A DNA stretch of 64,000 bases. Source: JAVBSN01 sp031556525. GTDB taxonomy: Bacteria > Bacillota > Clostridia > Lachnospirales > Lachnospiraceae. Under the pieces are notes generated by a model. That model was not told the origin of the DNA. It did no database searches and saw nothing but the letters and a program-made list of their open reading frames with translations. How positions within the stretch are numbered: position 1 is the first letter of the stretch; each line of letters starts with the position of its first letter. The DNA is taken from positions 1 to 64,000 of the forward strand of contig JAVBSS010000030.1 of assembly GCA_031556525.1 (NCBI GenBank), written 5' to 3'. A program made the translations under genes and the position numbers. Positions 53,499 to 61,825 of this stretch are shown here, piece after piece.

Positions 53499-53536
53499 GG
53501 ACTATGGCTCTTTTTTGCGTTAACTGAATACTATAT
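53478..53536 (+). repeat. 59-bp direct repeat containing a terminator, right copy
   Basis: Identical to 48985-49043. The two copies are 4493 bases apart and bracket the whole LXG module. Here the repeat also encodes the C-terminus of the second lipoprotein. Confidence 0.9.
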
Positions 53537-53565
53537 ATTATGATAAAAATTAGGCGGTGTGTACG

Positions 53566-53874
53566 ATGAGAATAGAAAATATAAACATAAGATATATTAT
53601 GAATGAAGCAACAAGAAGAAATGCAATTATTATAGATGTTAGAGATAGGAAAGACTTCTTAAGTGGTCATATTCCCATGGCAATTAATATTCCACTAGAA
53701 AATGTTGAAAAAGGTGAATATAATTTACCAATAAACAAAACCTTAATACTATACTGTGAAACAGGAGCTTCGAGTCTAAAGGCAGCAAGAATATTGGTGA
53801 AAAAGGGATATAATGCAATTAGTTGTGTTGGTGGAGTGTTTAATTACGGAAATTCCCTTACCAAAGGCAGTTGA
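53566..53874 (+). CDS. Rhodanese-like sulfurtransferase domain protein
   Basis: A 102-residue single rhodanese domain. IIDVRDRKDFLSGHIPMAIN is typical, and the catalytic loop CETGASSLKAA supplies the persulfide-forming Cys. Single-domain rhodaneses carry sulfane sulfur to acceptors. ATG 53566 follows AGGCGGTG; a GTG at 53557 is possible. The stop overlaps the next promoter's -35. Confidence 0.85.
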   Translation: MRIENINIRYIMNEATRRNAIIIDVRDRKDFLSGHIPMAINIPLENVEKGEYNLPINKTLILYCETGASSLKAARILVKKGYNAISCVGGVFNYGNSLTKGS

Positions 53875-53899
53875 CATTAAATGTGTATATCCGTACAAT
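53871..53899 (+). promoter_or_regulatory. Sigma-A promoter of the rRNA methyltransferase gene
   Basis: TTGACA (53871-53876), 17-base spacer, TACAAT (53894-53899), 36 bases before the start. It shares bases with the rhodanese stop codon. Confidence 0.85.
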
Positions 53900-53934
53900 A
53901 ATAGAGGTAACCAAAGAATATAGTGGAGGAACTA

Positions 53935-55095
53935 ATGAATAGATTAGAATATATAGCGCCATGTCATTTTGGATTAGAATCTGTACTCAAAAAAGAGATT
54001 ACTGATTTGGGATATGAAATTGTGGCAGTTGAAGACGGAAGAATAACATTTGCAGGTGATGAAGGAGCGTTAGCAAGAGCTAACATTTTTATAAGAACAG
54101 CAGAGCGAATTATGATTAAAGTTGGCAGTTTTAAGGCCACTACTTTTGATGAGCTTTTTGAAGGTACAAAAGAATTACCTTGGGACAAATATCTTACAGA
54201 AGATGCAAAGTTTTGGGTAACAAAAGCATCAACAAATAAAAGTAAATTATTTAGTGGAACAGACATACAATCTATTGTAAAGAAAGCAATAGTTGATAAG
54301 ATGAAACAAAAATATAATGTTAGTTGGTTTAATGAAGAGGGAGCAGAGTATCCTATAAGAGTATTTATATTTAAGGATATAGTTACTATAGGAATAGATT
54401 CGTCAGGAACATCGTTGCATAAGAGGGGATATAGACAATTAGTTGGTAAAGCACCTATTTCAGAAACCTTAGCAGCAGCACTTATTATGCTAACACCTTG
54501 GAATAAGGATAGAATATTGATTGATCCATTTTGTGGAAGTGGAACAATACCAATTGAAGCAGCAATGATAGGCGCAAATATTGCTCCGGGTATGAATAGA
54601 GAATTTGTAGGAGAGAATTGGACTAATGTTACTGCCAAGAAATATTGGTACGAAGCAATAGATGAAGCAGAAGATAGTATATTAAGAGATGTTAAAATGA
54701 ATATTCAAGGCTATGATTTGAATTATGGTGTAATAAAAGTTGCCATGGAAAATGCTAAAATGGCAGGAGTTGAAGAACATATACATTTTCAACAAAGGGA
54801 TGTTAAGGATCTTAGCCATAACAAAAAATATGGATTTATCATCACTAATCCACCATATGGTGAAAGGCTAGAGGATAAAGAAGATTTGCCAGAACTATAT
54901 AGATTAATGGGCGAGAGCTTCAAACGATTAGATAGCTGGTCAGAATATATTGTTACATCGTATGAAGATACAGAGAAATATATTGGTAAGGAAGCAAATA
55001 AAAATAGAAAAATATATAATGGAATGATAAAAGCATATTTTTATCAATTTATGGGACCGAAGCCACCACGTAGAAATACAGACATAATTAATTAA
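53935..55095 (+). CDS. THUMP-domain class I rRNA methyltransferase (RlmL/YpsC-like)
   Basis: A 386-residue RNA N2-guanine methyltransferase. The THUMP domain spans about 40-155; the Rossmann domain has IDPFCGSGTIPIEAAM (motif I) and ITNPPYGERL (motif IV, NPPY), the signature of RlmL/YpsC proteins acting on 23S rRNA guanine. ATG 53935 is chosen, with GTGGAGG (53923-53929) upstream. Confidence 0.92.
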   Translation: MNRLEYIAPCHFGLESVLKKEITDLGYEIVAVEDGRITFAGDEGALARANIFIRTAERIMIKVGSFKATTFDELFEGTKELPWDKYLTEDAKFWVTKASTNKSKLFSGTDIQSIVKKAIVDKMKQKYNVSWFNEEGAEYPIRVFIFKDIVTIGIDSSGTSLHKRGYRQLVGKAPISETLAAALIMLTPWNKDRILIDPFCGSGTIPIEAAMIGANIAPGMNREFVGENWTNVTAKKYWYEAIDEAEDSILRDVKMNIQGYDLNYGVIKVAMENAKMAGVEEHIHFQQRDVKDLSHNKKYGFIITNPPYGERLEDKEDLPELYRLMGESFKRLDSWSEYIVTSYEDTEKYIGKEANKNRKIYNGMIKAYFYQFMGPKPPRRNTDIIN

Positions 55096-55132
55096 AATAT
55101 ATCTTGATTTATATGAATTAAAGGGGTTATAG

Positions 55133-56824
55133 ATGAAGAAAATAGGAACTATAGTAGTGCTTTTTTTAATGGTTTCAACTTTTTTCTATGTAATTAATTC
55201 TCATAAAGAAATACAAGTGGTTAAGGAGGATAATTCTGCGGAATTGGCAAATGCCTTCCTTGAAAATATATCACAAGTTAAGAATGAAGAAGAGCTAACA
55301 ATTATAGTAGGAGAAGTTGATTATACAAAAAGTCAAAAGAAAATATATATAAGCAATCAGTTCAGAGTTATGGTTCCGCTGGAGTTTATTACAGATGCAT
55401 TGAATTGTTCAGTAAGAAGATACGATGATGGGAAAATGAATATTTCTAAGGGTGATAATGATATTATTTTAAATATTGATAGTGCTGTCGCCGTAGTTAA
55501 TGACAAAGTAATAGGATTAGGTAGCAAGGTAATAGAGGAAGATAAGAGAATATATATACCTATCAATAATATCGTGGATTTTCTTGGATATGCATTTCAC
55601 TATAGCATAGAGGAAAATGCAGTCAGATTTCAAGAATGGGCTAATGTTGAGTTGCCAAAGAAGTATGATATGAGGGATACGGATAGGGTTACAGAAGTTA
55701 GAGATCAAGGAAAATACGGTACTTGTTGGGCATTTGTAGCACTAGCAGCTGTAGAGACAACGGTAATGCCGTTGGAGAAGATGATATTTTCGCCAGATCA
55801 CATGAGTTTGTGCAATGGATTTAATTTGTCTCAAGACGAAGGTGGAGACTATACAATGGCAATCGCTTATATGGCAAGTTGGAAAGGCCCTGTATTAGAA
55901 GAGGATGATCCATATGGTGATGGAATAACTAATGAAAGATTGAAAGCAGTTAAGCATTTAGAAGAAGCTATGATAATAGAATCTAAAGATTATGAAGCTA
56001 TAAAATTGGCTGTTTACAAATATGGAGCGGTTGAAACATCTATATATACACAACTTAGAAATGCAAATAGCTGGTCATCTTATTACAATAGGGATAGAGC
56101 TACCTACTATTATGATGGTGAATCAACGCCTAATCATGATGTTTTGATAATAGGCTGGGACGATGGATTTCCTAAAGATTATTTTACTAACACACCAGAA
56201 GGTGATGGGGCATTTATTTGTAAAAATAGCTGGGGTACAGAGTTTGGTGATGAAGGTTATTTCTATGTATCCTATTATGATACAGTGATAGGAACGACTA
56301 ATGTTGTATATTCTAAAATAGGTGATGGGGATAATTATGATAATATATATCAGTCAGATTTGCTTGGCTGGATTGGACAATTAGGTTATAATAGTGAGGA
56401 AGCTTATTTTGCAAATATATACCAGACTGCAGATGAAGAGAAGCTAGAAGCGGTAGGTTTCTATGCAACTGGAAAAAATACAGAATATAAAGTATATGTA
56501 GTTAGAAATTTTGAAAATGTTGATAGCTTAAATAGTAGACAGCTAGTGGCAGAGGGCAGTTTAAATAACGCGGGCTATTATACAATAGGACTAGATAGTG
56601 GTGTGAATCTAAATGCTGATGAAAAGTATGCAGTGGTAGTATATGTTAAGACGCCAAGAGCAATACATCCTGTGGCTATAGAGTATGAGTCTGATAGTAG
56701 AACTTCTACATTTGATATATCAGATGGAGAGGGATATATTAGTCTCTATGGGCAGGTTTGGATGAGTGCAGAAGATAAGCAAAGTTGTAATATATGCCTT
56801 AAGGCATTTACGAATGATAGATAG
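55133..56824 (+). CDS. Papain-family (C1) surface peptidase with copper-amine-oxidase-type N domain
   Basis: A 563-residue exported enzyme. Residues 7-22 form a signal or anchor helix; residues about 60-165 match the copper-amine-oxidase N-terminal repeat domain (IPINNIVDFLGYAFHY). The C1A domain follows: VRDQGKYGTCWAF with Gln192 and Cys198, His335 in NHDVLIIGWDDG, Asn365 in CKNSWGTEFGDEGYF. The last 190 residues are a lectin-like beta domain common behind this peptidase in Clostridia. It is a possible target of cystatins such as the stefin-like protein in this window, although that one lacks a signal peptide. Confidence 0.9.
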   Translation: MKKIGTIVVLFLMVSTFFYVINSHKEIQVVKEDNSAELANAFLENISQVKNEEELTIIVGEVDYTKSQKKIYISNQFRVMVPLEFITDALNCSVRRYDDGKMNISKGDNDIILNIDSAVAVVNDKVIGLGSKVIEEDKRIYIPINNIVDFLGYAFHYSIEENAVRFQEWANVELPKKYDMRDTDRVTEVRDQGKYGTCWAFVALAAVETTVMPLEKMIFSPDHMSLCNGFNLSQDEGGDYTMAIAYMASWKGPVLEEDDPYGDGITNERLKAVKHLEEAMIIESKDYEAIKLAVYKYGAVETSIYTQLRNANSWSSYYNRDRATYYYDGESTPNHDVLIIGWDDGFPKDYFTNTPEGDGAFICKNSWGTEFGDEGYFYVSYYDTVIGTTNVVYSKIGDGDNYDNIYQSDLLGWIGQLGYNSEEAYFANIYQTADEEKLEAVGFYATGKNTEYKVYVVRNFENVDSLNSRQLVAEGSLNNAGYYTIGLDSGVNLNADEKYAVVVYVKTPRAIHPVAIEYESDSRTSTFDISDGEGYISLYGQVWMSAEDKQSCNICLKAFTNDR

Positions 56825-56836
56825 GAGAAATCTTTA

Positions 56837-57418
56837 ATGAAGAAACTTATATTTGCTACTGGTAATGAGAATAAGATGACAGAAATTAGAATGATATTAG
56901 CTAACACTGGATATGAGATATTATCAATGAAAGAAGCTGGTATCGATATAGATATTGTTGAAGATGGAGATACTTTTGAAGCAAATGCAATTATAAAAGC
57001 AACAGCTATAAGCAAACTTTGTGGAGAATTAGTATTAGCAGATGATTCAGGTCTAGAAGTTGACTATATGGATAAGATGCCAGGAATATACTCGGCAAGA
57101 TTTGAAGGTGTAGATACACCATATTCTATTAAGAATAAGATTATTATAGATAGATTAGAAGGTGTACCAGATGAGAAACGTACTGCAAGATTTGTATGTG
57201 CAATAGCAGCGGCATTTCCAGATGGAAAAGTAATTACAAAAAGAGCAACTATCGAAGGAATAATAGGATACGAGGAGCAAGGTGAAAATGGATTTGGATA
57301 TGATCCAATATTCTACGTACCTGAATATGGATGCACAACAGCCCAGCTGTCACCAGAGCAAAAGAACCAGATTAGTCATAGAGGCAAGGCACTTGAGATG
57401 ATCAAAGAAGAGTTATAA
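56837..57418 (+). CDS. rdgB: XTP/dITP diphosphatase (RdgB/Ham1)
   Basis: A 193-residue housecleaning pyrophosphatase that removes dITP and XTP from the nucleotide pool. FATGNENKMTEI (start motif), LADDSGLEVDYM, PGIYSARFEG and GFGYDPIFYVPEYG are typical. Part of a tight run with YfcE and RlmD. Confidence 0.94.
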   Translation: MKKLIFATGNENKMTEIRMILANTGYEILSMKEAGIDIDIVEDGDTFEANAIIKATAISKLCGELVLADDSGLEVDYMDKMPGIYSARFEGVDTPYSIKNKIIIDRLEGVPDEKRTARFVCAIAAAFPDGKVITKRATIEGIIGYEEQGENGFGYDPIFYVPEYGCTTAQLSPEQKNQISHRGKALEMIKEEL

Positions 57419-57430
57419 TAGGAGTGTTAT

Positions 57431-57946
57431 ATGAGAGTACTAGTCATAAGCGATTCGCATGGTAAAAATGATGATGTAAAAAATGTAATAAAGCAAGTTG
57501 GACCTATAGATATGTTTATACACTTAGGGGATATAGAACGTGGTCCCGAATATATACAAGGGCTAGTAGATTGTCCGGTGCATATGATATCAGGCAACAA
57601 CGATTATAATATACACTTGCCTTATGAAGACACATTTATGATAGGGGATTTGAAAGTATTTATAACCCATGGACATAGATTTTATGTTAATGCAGGCGTG
57701 ACTAGATTAGAAGAATATGCTAGAGAAAATGGAATAGACGTAGTAATGTATGGGCATACACATATACCATACATTGATATAAATGAAGAATGTACAATAC
57801 TTAATCCGGGAAGTATATCTTATCCGAGACAAGAAGGACGAAAGAAAACATTTTTGGTGATGGAGATAGATAAACATGGCAACGCACATTATGCACATGG
57901 TGAACTTAGATCATCATTACAAGATGTATATAGAGGTTTTTATTAG
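57431..57946 (+). CDS. YfcE-family metallophosphoesterase
   Basis: A 171-residue calcineurin-like phosphodiesterase. VISDSHGKND, IHLGDIERG, ISGNNDY and YGHTHIPYID contain the two-metal ligands. The stop TAG lies directly before the rlmD start ATG 57947, giving coupled translation. Confidence 0.9.
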   Translation: MRVLVISDSHGKNDDVKNVIKQVGPIDMFIHLGDIERGPEYIQGLVDCPVHMISGNNDYNIHLPYEDTFMIGDLKVFITHGHRFYVNAGVTRLEEYARENGIDVVMYGHTHIPYIDINEECTILNPGSISYPRQEGRKKTFLVMEIDKHGNAHYAHGELRSSLQDVYRGFY

Positions 57947-59317
57947 ATGAAAAAAGGCGAAATAATAGAAGGTATAATAACAGAGTATGATTTTCCTAAC
58001 AAGGGAAGTTTTATACACGAAGGTAGAAAAGTTGTAATAAAGGGAGCAATCCTTGGTCAAAAAGTAAGATGTAGCATATCAAAACTTAGAAAAGATAAGG
58101 CTGAAGGAAGACTAAGAGAAGTAATAGAGAAAGCGCCCAACGAGAAAGCGACTTGCACTTGTTCACATTTTGGGCAATGTGGAGGATGTACTTACCAAAC
58201 TTTTGAATACGAAGAGCAATTAAAGATAAAAGAACAGTTAGTAAAGAAATTAATTGATGGTGTATTTGATGATTATATATGGGATGGAATAAAAGGAAGT
58301 CCTGTAACAACTGCATATCGCAATAAGATGGAATATTCTTTTGGTGATGAATACAAAGATGGACCACTAGCGTTAGGAATGCATAAAAAGGGTGGATTCT
58401 ACGATATAGTAACAATCAAAGATTGTTCAATAGTATCAGAAGATTATAATAAGATTATAAAAGCTACATTAGAATTTTATGAAAAGTTAGAGATCCCATA
58501 TTATAAAAAGATGAGTCATGTAGGTTCACTAAGACATTTAGTGGTAAGACAAGCAGCTACAAGTAAAGATATATTAATTAATCTCGTAACAACAACTCAG
58601 ATAGAAGATTTACACTTAGAAGAATATAAGGAAACACTTTTAGGATTAGATCTTGAAGGAAAGATAGTAGGATTACTTCATACAAAGAATGATAGTTTAG
58701 CAGATGTAGTACAAAGTGATGAGACAAATATATTACATGGACAAGACTATTTTTACGAAAGTATATTGGGATTACAATTTAAGATATCGCCATTTTCATT
58801 TTTTCAAACTAATTCCCTTGGGGCGGAAGTATTATATGGTGTAGTAAGAGAGTATGTAGGAAATACAAGAGACAAAGTAATATTTGATTTATATAGTGGA
58901 ACAGGAACAATAGCGCAGATGTTAGCACCTGTAGCAAACAAAGTGATTGGCGTGGAGATTGTTGAAGAAGCAGTAGAAGCGGCCAAAGTTAATGCGGGAC
59001 TTAACGGACTTGATAATTGTGAATTCATAGCAGGTGATGTACTTAAAGTAATAGATGATATTACAGAGACACCAGACATAATAGTGTTAGATCCACCAAG
59101 AGATGGAATACATCCAAAGGCAATACATAAGATAATCGACTATGGTGTAGACGAGATAGTGTATATATCTTGTAAACCAACAAGTTTAGCTAGGGATTTA
59201 GAGATATTCAAAGAACGTGGATATAGAGTAGTAAAAGCTTGTGCAGTAGATCAATTTGTAAATACCGTACATGCTGAGTCAGTAGCCCTACTTACTAGGA
59301 GCAAAGCGACGCAGTAA
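57947..59317 (+). CDS. rlmD: 23S rRNA (uracil-C5)-methyltransferase RlmD/RumA-like
   Basis: A 456-residue enzyme that methylates a uracil of 23S rRNA with SAM. An N-terminal TRAM-like part, the Fe-S motif CTCSHFGQCGGCTYQ (four Cys), FDLYSGTGTIAQML (SAM motif I), VLDPPRDGIHPK and ISCKPTSLARDL with the catalytic Cys. After AESVALL the end is TRSKATQ, TAA. The 3' end appears altered by a 120-base in-frame insertion (see that entry); the catalytic part is complete. Confidence 0.92.
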   Translation: MKKGEIIEGIITEYDFPNKGSFIHEGRKVVIKGAILGQKVRCSISKLRKDKAEGRLREVIEKAPNEKATCTCSHFGQCGGCTYQTFEYEEQLKIKEQLVKKLIDGVFDDYIWDGIKGSPVTTAYRNKMEYSFGDEYKDGPLALGMHKKGGFYDIVTIKDCSIVSEDYNKIIKATLEFYEKLEIPYYKKMSHVGSLRHLVVRQAATSKDILINLVTTTQIEDLHLEEYKETLLGLDLEGKIVGLLHTKNDSLADVVQSDETNILHGQDYFYESILGLQFKISPFSFFQTNSLGAEVLYGVVREYVGNTRDKVIFDLYSGTGTIAQMLAPVANKVIGVEIVEEAVEAAKVNAGLNGLDNCEFIAGDVLKVIDDITETPDIIVLDPPRDGIHPKAIHKIIDYGVDEIVYISCKPTSLARDLEIFKERGYRVVKACAVDQFVNTVHAESVALLTRSKATQ

Positions 59318-59405
59318 GTATGTGGCGCTGACCATGTGATAGCTGTCCAAGAAGCCGAGCTGAAGGCGAAGGGTGATTGGAGACAGCGAACCGCTGAGTC
59401 AGTAG
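59273..59405 (+). repeat. 120-base in-frame insertion at the rlmD 3' end
   Basis: GCTGAGTCAGTAG occurs at 59273-59285 and again at 59393-59405, exactly 120 bases apart, followed each time by (C/T)C(C/T)TACTT. The segment between is about 54 percent G+C (59315-59392), far above its surroundings, and is in frame with rlmD: TAA, then ADHVIAVQEAELKAKGDWRQ, then AESVVLLVKEN and TAG. It looks like an inserted GC-rich repeat element that supplies a new stop for rlmD. Confidence 0.75.
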
Positions 59406-59437
59406 TCTTACTTGTGAAGGAGAATTAGTGGCAAAGA

Positions 59438-59521
59438 AAACCGGACATTGAAGGAGCAAAACCGGACATTGAAAGAGTAAAACCGGACATTGAAAGAGTA
59501 AAACTGGATATTGGAAAGTAA
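59438..59521 (+). repeat. Four 21-base tandem units after rlmD
   Basis: Units at 59438-59458, 59459-59479, 59480-59500 and 59501-59521. They are in the rlmD frame (KPDIERV repeated, ending KLDIGK and TAA), which suggests a former or variable C-terminal extension of RlmD. Confidence 0.85.
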
Positions 59522-59556
59522 AATAGCAGTCTGCAAACGCAGGTTGCTATTTTTTA
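59522..59556 (+). terminator. Rho-independent terminator of the rdgB-yfcE-rlmD run
   Basis: AATAGCA (59522-59528) with TGCTATT and an inner CTGC/GCAG stem, followed by six T. The following stretch to 59697 is AT-rich with no gene. Confidence 0.85.
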
Positions 59557-59697
59557 TGTTTCTCGTTATAAATCTGTAAGAAACAGTTGCAGTAGTTTTT
59601 AAGAAATAAAAGGTATAGTTATTTTTAGGAAATAAAATATCTTGAAGTTACTTTATATAGCATTTCGTTATATGTATTAGAAAGAGAGGTTAGTGTG

Positions 59698-60207
59698 ATG
59701 GGAATAGAAATGATTATGGACTACTTTGTAAGGTATGGAGGAATAGCAATCTTTGTTATTGTACTGTTGGAATATATGAATTTACCGGGATTTCCAGCGG
59801 GGATAATTATGCCACTTTCAGGAATATGGGCGGCAAAAGGTGACATACCCTTTGTATCAACTATTTTAATTACGGTGGCAGCAGGGTTACTAGGAAGTCT
59901 TATCTTGTATTGGTTGGGCTATAGGGGTGGTGATTTCTTCCTTAAAAAGTACTTGAACAAATTTCCGAAGCAAAGAGCAAAGATAGAGTCGAAACTTGAG
60001 TGGGTAAGGGAAAAGGGCAGTTTAGGAATTTTTGTTGGTAAGTTAATTCCGATGATAAGAACATTAATTTCTATACCAGCAGGAGTATCAAAAATGAATT
60101 TAGTCAAATATATTACAAGCTCTACTTTGGGAATTTTGGTGTGGAATTTATTTTTTGTAGGAGCTGGTTACTTTTTTGGAGATGCAGTTTTTAAATATTT
60201 AGCGTAG
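59698..60207 (+). CDS. DedA-family membrane protein
   Basis: A 169-residue integral membrane protein of the DedA/SNARE-associated family of lipid and cation transport/flippase-like proteins. FPAGIIMPLSGIWAA, GSLILYWLGYRGGDF and VGKLIPMIRTLISIPAGVSKM (the last with the family's F/G-x-R-P-like core) are typical. Four to five membrane helices. ATG 59698, AGAGAGG upstream; the GTG at 59695 adds one residue only. Confidence 0.9.
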   Translation: MGIEMIMDYFVRYGGIAIFVIVLLEYMNLPGFPAGIIMPLSGIWAAKGDIPFVSTILITVAAGLLGSLILYWLGYRGGDFFLKKYLNKFPKQRAKIESKLEWVREKGSLGIFVGKLIPMIRTLISIPAGVSKMNLVKYITSSTLGILVWNLFFVGAGYFFGDAVFKYLA

Positions 60208-60222
60208 AAGGGGTGTATACAA

Positions 60223-61416
60223 ATGAAGATAGCAATGATGACAAATAATTATAAACCATATGTAGCAGGTGTTCCGATTTCTGTTGAAAGACTAGCGGAA
60301 GGTTTGCGTGCTTTAGGACATAAAGTAGTGATTTTTGCTCCTAGTTATGATAATCAGGAGGAAGAAGAGGATGTTGTAAGGTATCGTTCATTAATACGGG
60401 GAGTAGTGGGAGGTTTTTCATTTCCAAATAGTATGGATTCGAATATAGAAAAACAGTTTAGAAAAGGTAATTTTGATGTAATACATGTGCATCACCCTAT
60501 GTTGATTGGTCGTAAAGCTAGATACTTATCTAGTAAATATGGAGTTCCGCTAGTATTTACCTATCACACTCGATATGAGCAGTATTTACATTATGTTGGG
60601 TTGTCAGGGGTTAAAGAAGTAATACCTACATATATTAGAAACTGTACTAGAGCTTGTGATATGGTAATCGCGCCAACTCCAGAAATAAAGGAATACTTAG
60701 AAGAAATAAAAGTGAATACACAGATTCAGGTGCTTCCAACAGGATTGCCAAAAGATAACTTCTATCCAGATGGAAAAAAGGTGGCAGAACTTCGTAAGGA
60801 ACTTCTTGAAGGTAGAAAGTATCTTTTCTGTACGGTAGCTAGACTTGCCAAAGAAAAGAATCTAGAGTTTATATTGGAAAGCCTTGCACTATATAAGAAA
60901 GAAAAAGGTATGGCAGATTTTAGATTTGCACTAATAGGAGAAGGACCTGAGAAAGAAAATTTACAACAACAAGTTAGAGAACTTGGATTAAGCAAAGAGG
61001 TTTGTTTTGTGGGTGAAGTGCCTAATACAGAAATTAAAAATTATTGCAGCGCTTCTGATTTGTTTTTATTTGCATCAAAATCGGAAACACAGGGAATTGT
61101 TTTATTAGAGGCAATGGCAACAGGAACACCCGTGTTAGCAGTTAGAGGAACAGGAACACAGGATATTGTTAAAGATGGAATTAATGGATATATGGTAAAT
61201 GAGATAGAAGAATTTACAGAAAAATTGATTGATATATTGGAAAATAAGGAACTTGATTTACTAAGTCTTGGAGCAAGCAAGAGAGCCCATGAGTATGACA
61301 GCCACCAAATAGCTAAGCGCGCAGAAGAAATTTATGATAGAGCAATAGTAATTGGTAAGGGAAGAGATAATCAAAGATTTGGAAATAGAATGTTTGGAAT
61401 GTCAGATGTGATATAA
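60223..61416 (+). CDS. GT4-family glycosyltransferase (diacylglycerol glucosyltransferase-like)
   Basis: A 397-residue retaining GT-B enzyme. MMTNNYKPYVAGVPISVERL and VIHVHHPMLIGRKARYLS are those of processive glycolipid transferases; ARLAKEKNLEFILESL and FASKSETQGIVLLEAMATG (the EX7E donor site) complete the signature. Probably acts on membrane lipid at the inner leaflet. It follows the DedA gene by 15 bases, supporting a joint role in membrane lipid biology. Confidence 0.88.
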   Translation: MKIAMMTNNYKPYVAGVPISVERLAEGLRALGHKVVIFAPSYDNQEEEEDVVRYRSLIRGVVGGFSFPNSMDSNIEKQFRKGNFDVIHVHHPMLIGRKARYLSSKYGVPLVFTYHTRYEQYLHYVGLSGVKEVIPTYIRNCTRACDMVIAPTPEIKEYLEEIKVNTQIQVLPTGLPKDNFYPDGKKVAELRKELLEGRKYLFCTVARLAKEKNLEFILESLALYKKEKGMADFRFALIGEGPEKENLQQQVRELGLSKEVCFVGEVPNTEIKNYCSASDLFLFASKSETQGIVLLEAMATGTPVLAVRGTGTQDIVKDGINGYMVNEIEEFTEKLIDILENKELDLLSLGASKRAHEYDSHQIAKRAEEIYDRAIVIGKGRDNQRFGNRMFGMSDVI

Positions 61417-61468
61417 TGAGTGCAAGTGAGCGCCAATTTAATTTTACAAATTTTGATAGAAAAAAGAG

Positions 61469-61515
61469 ATGCTATACTGTATAATAAATATCAATTATAT
61501 TAGTATAGCATTTTG
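61469..61515 (+). terminator. Long hairpin after the GT4 gene
   Basis: ATGCTATACT (61469-61478) and AGTATAGCAT (61502-61511) form a 10-bp stem, inner ATAAT/ATTAT pairing adds to it, then TTTTG. Probably a terminator. Confidence 0.6.
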
Positions 61516-61548
61516 ATTGGATTTTTATTTAAGGTGGATTGTGGATTG

Positions 61549-61781
61549 GTGAATGAAAATAAGTTAAGTGAAGTTTTAAAAGTAGCATCATTTAATGATA
61601 TGGGAACTAGAAACTTTGATTTAATGGATAGATGCAAGGTGAACTGATAAAAGAAAGAGTTTGGGCAAAATTTGCCTACACTGCTTTAGATGATAAAACA
61701 TTTAAAGGAATAAAGAGAGAATATGTGTTAGATTTATTGGCACGTATAGAAGTATTACAAACAAATGGCTTGTTATTATAA
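61549..61781 (+). pseudogene. Two short frames, likely remnants of one gene
   Basis: A 32-codon frame from GTG 61549 to TGA 61645-61647 (NENKLSEVLKVASFNDMGT) overlaps a second frame from ATG 61632 to TAA 61779-61781 (QGELIKERVWAKFAY, ending RIEVLQTNGLLL). They join well with a frameshift near 61632, so this is a decayed or frameshifted small gene. Family unknown. Confidence 0.45.
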
Positions 61782-61825
61782 GGGAGAAACAATCAGAGAA
61801 ATTATAATCAGAAGGGATAACAAAC

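Noticed and set aside
53964..54638. A 224-codon frame on the minus strand
   Set aside because: It lies entirely within the well-supported THUMP methyltransferase gene, lacks a ribosome binding site and resembles no family. It is a shadow of the + strand gene.
59438..59521. A CRISPR or protein-binding iteron array
   Set aside because: The 21-base units are contiguous and follow a codon frame; they are a coding-type tandem repeat.
61469..61490. A promoter with TATAAT near 61480
   Set aside because: The possible -35 boxes have wrong spacing and the sequence forms a hairpin with 61502-61511, so a terminator is the better reading.
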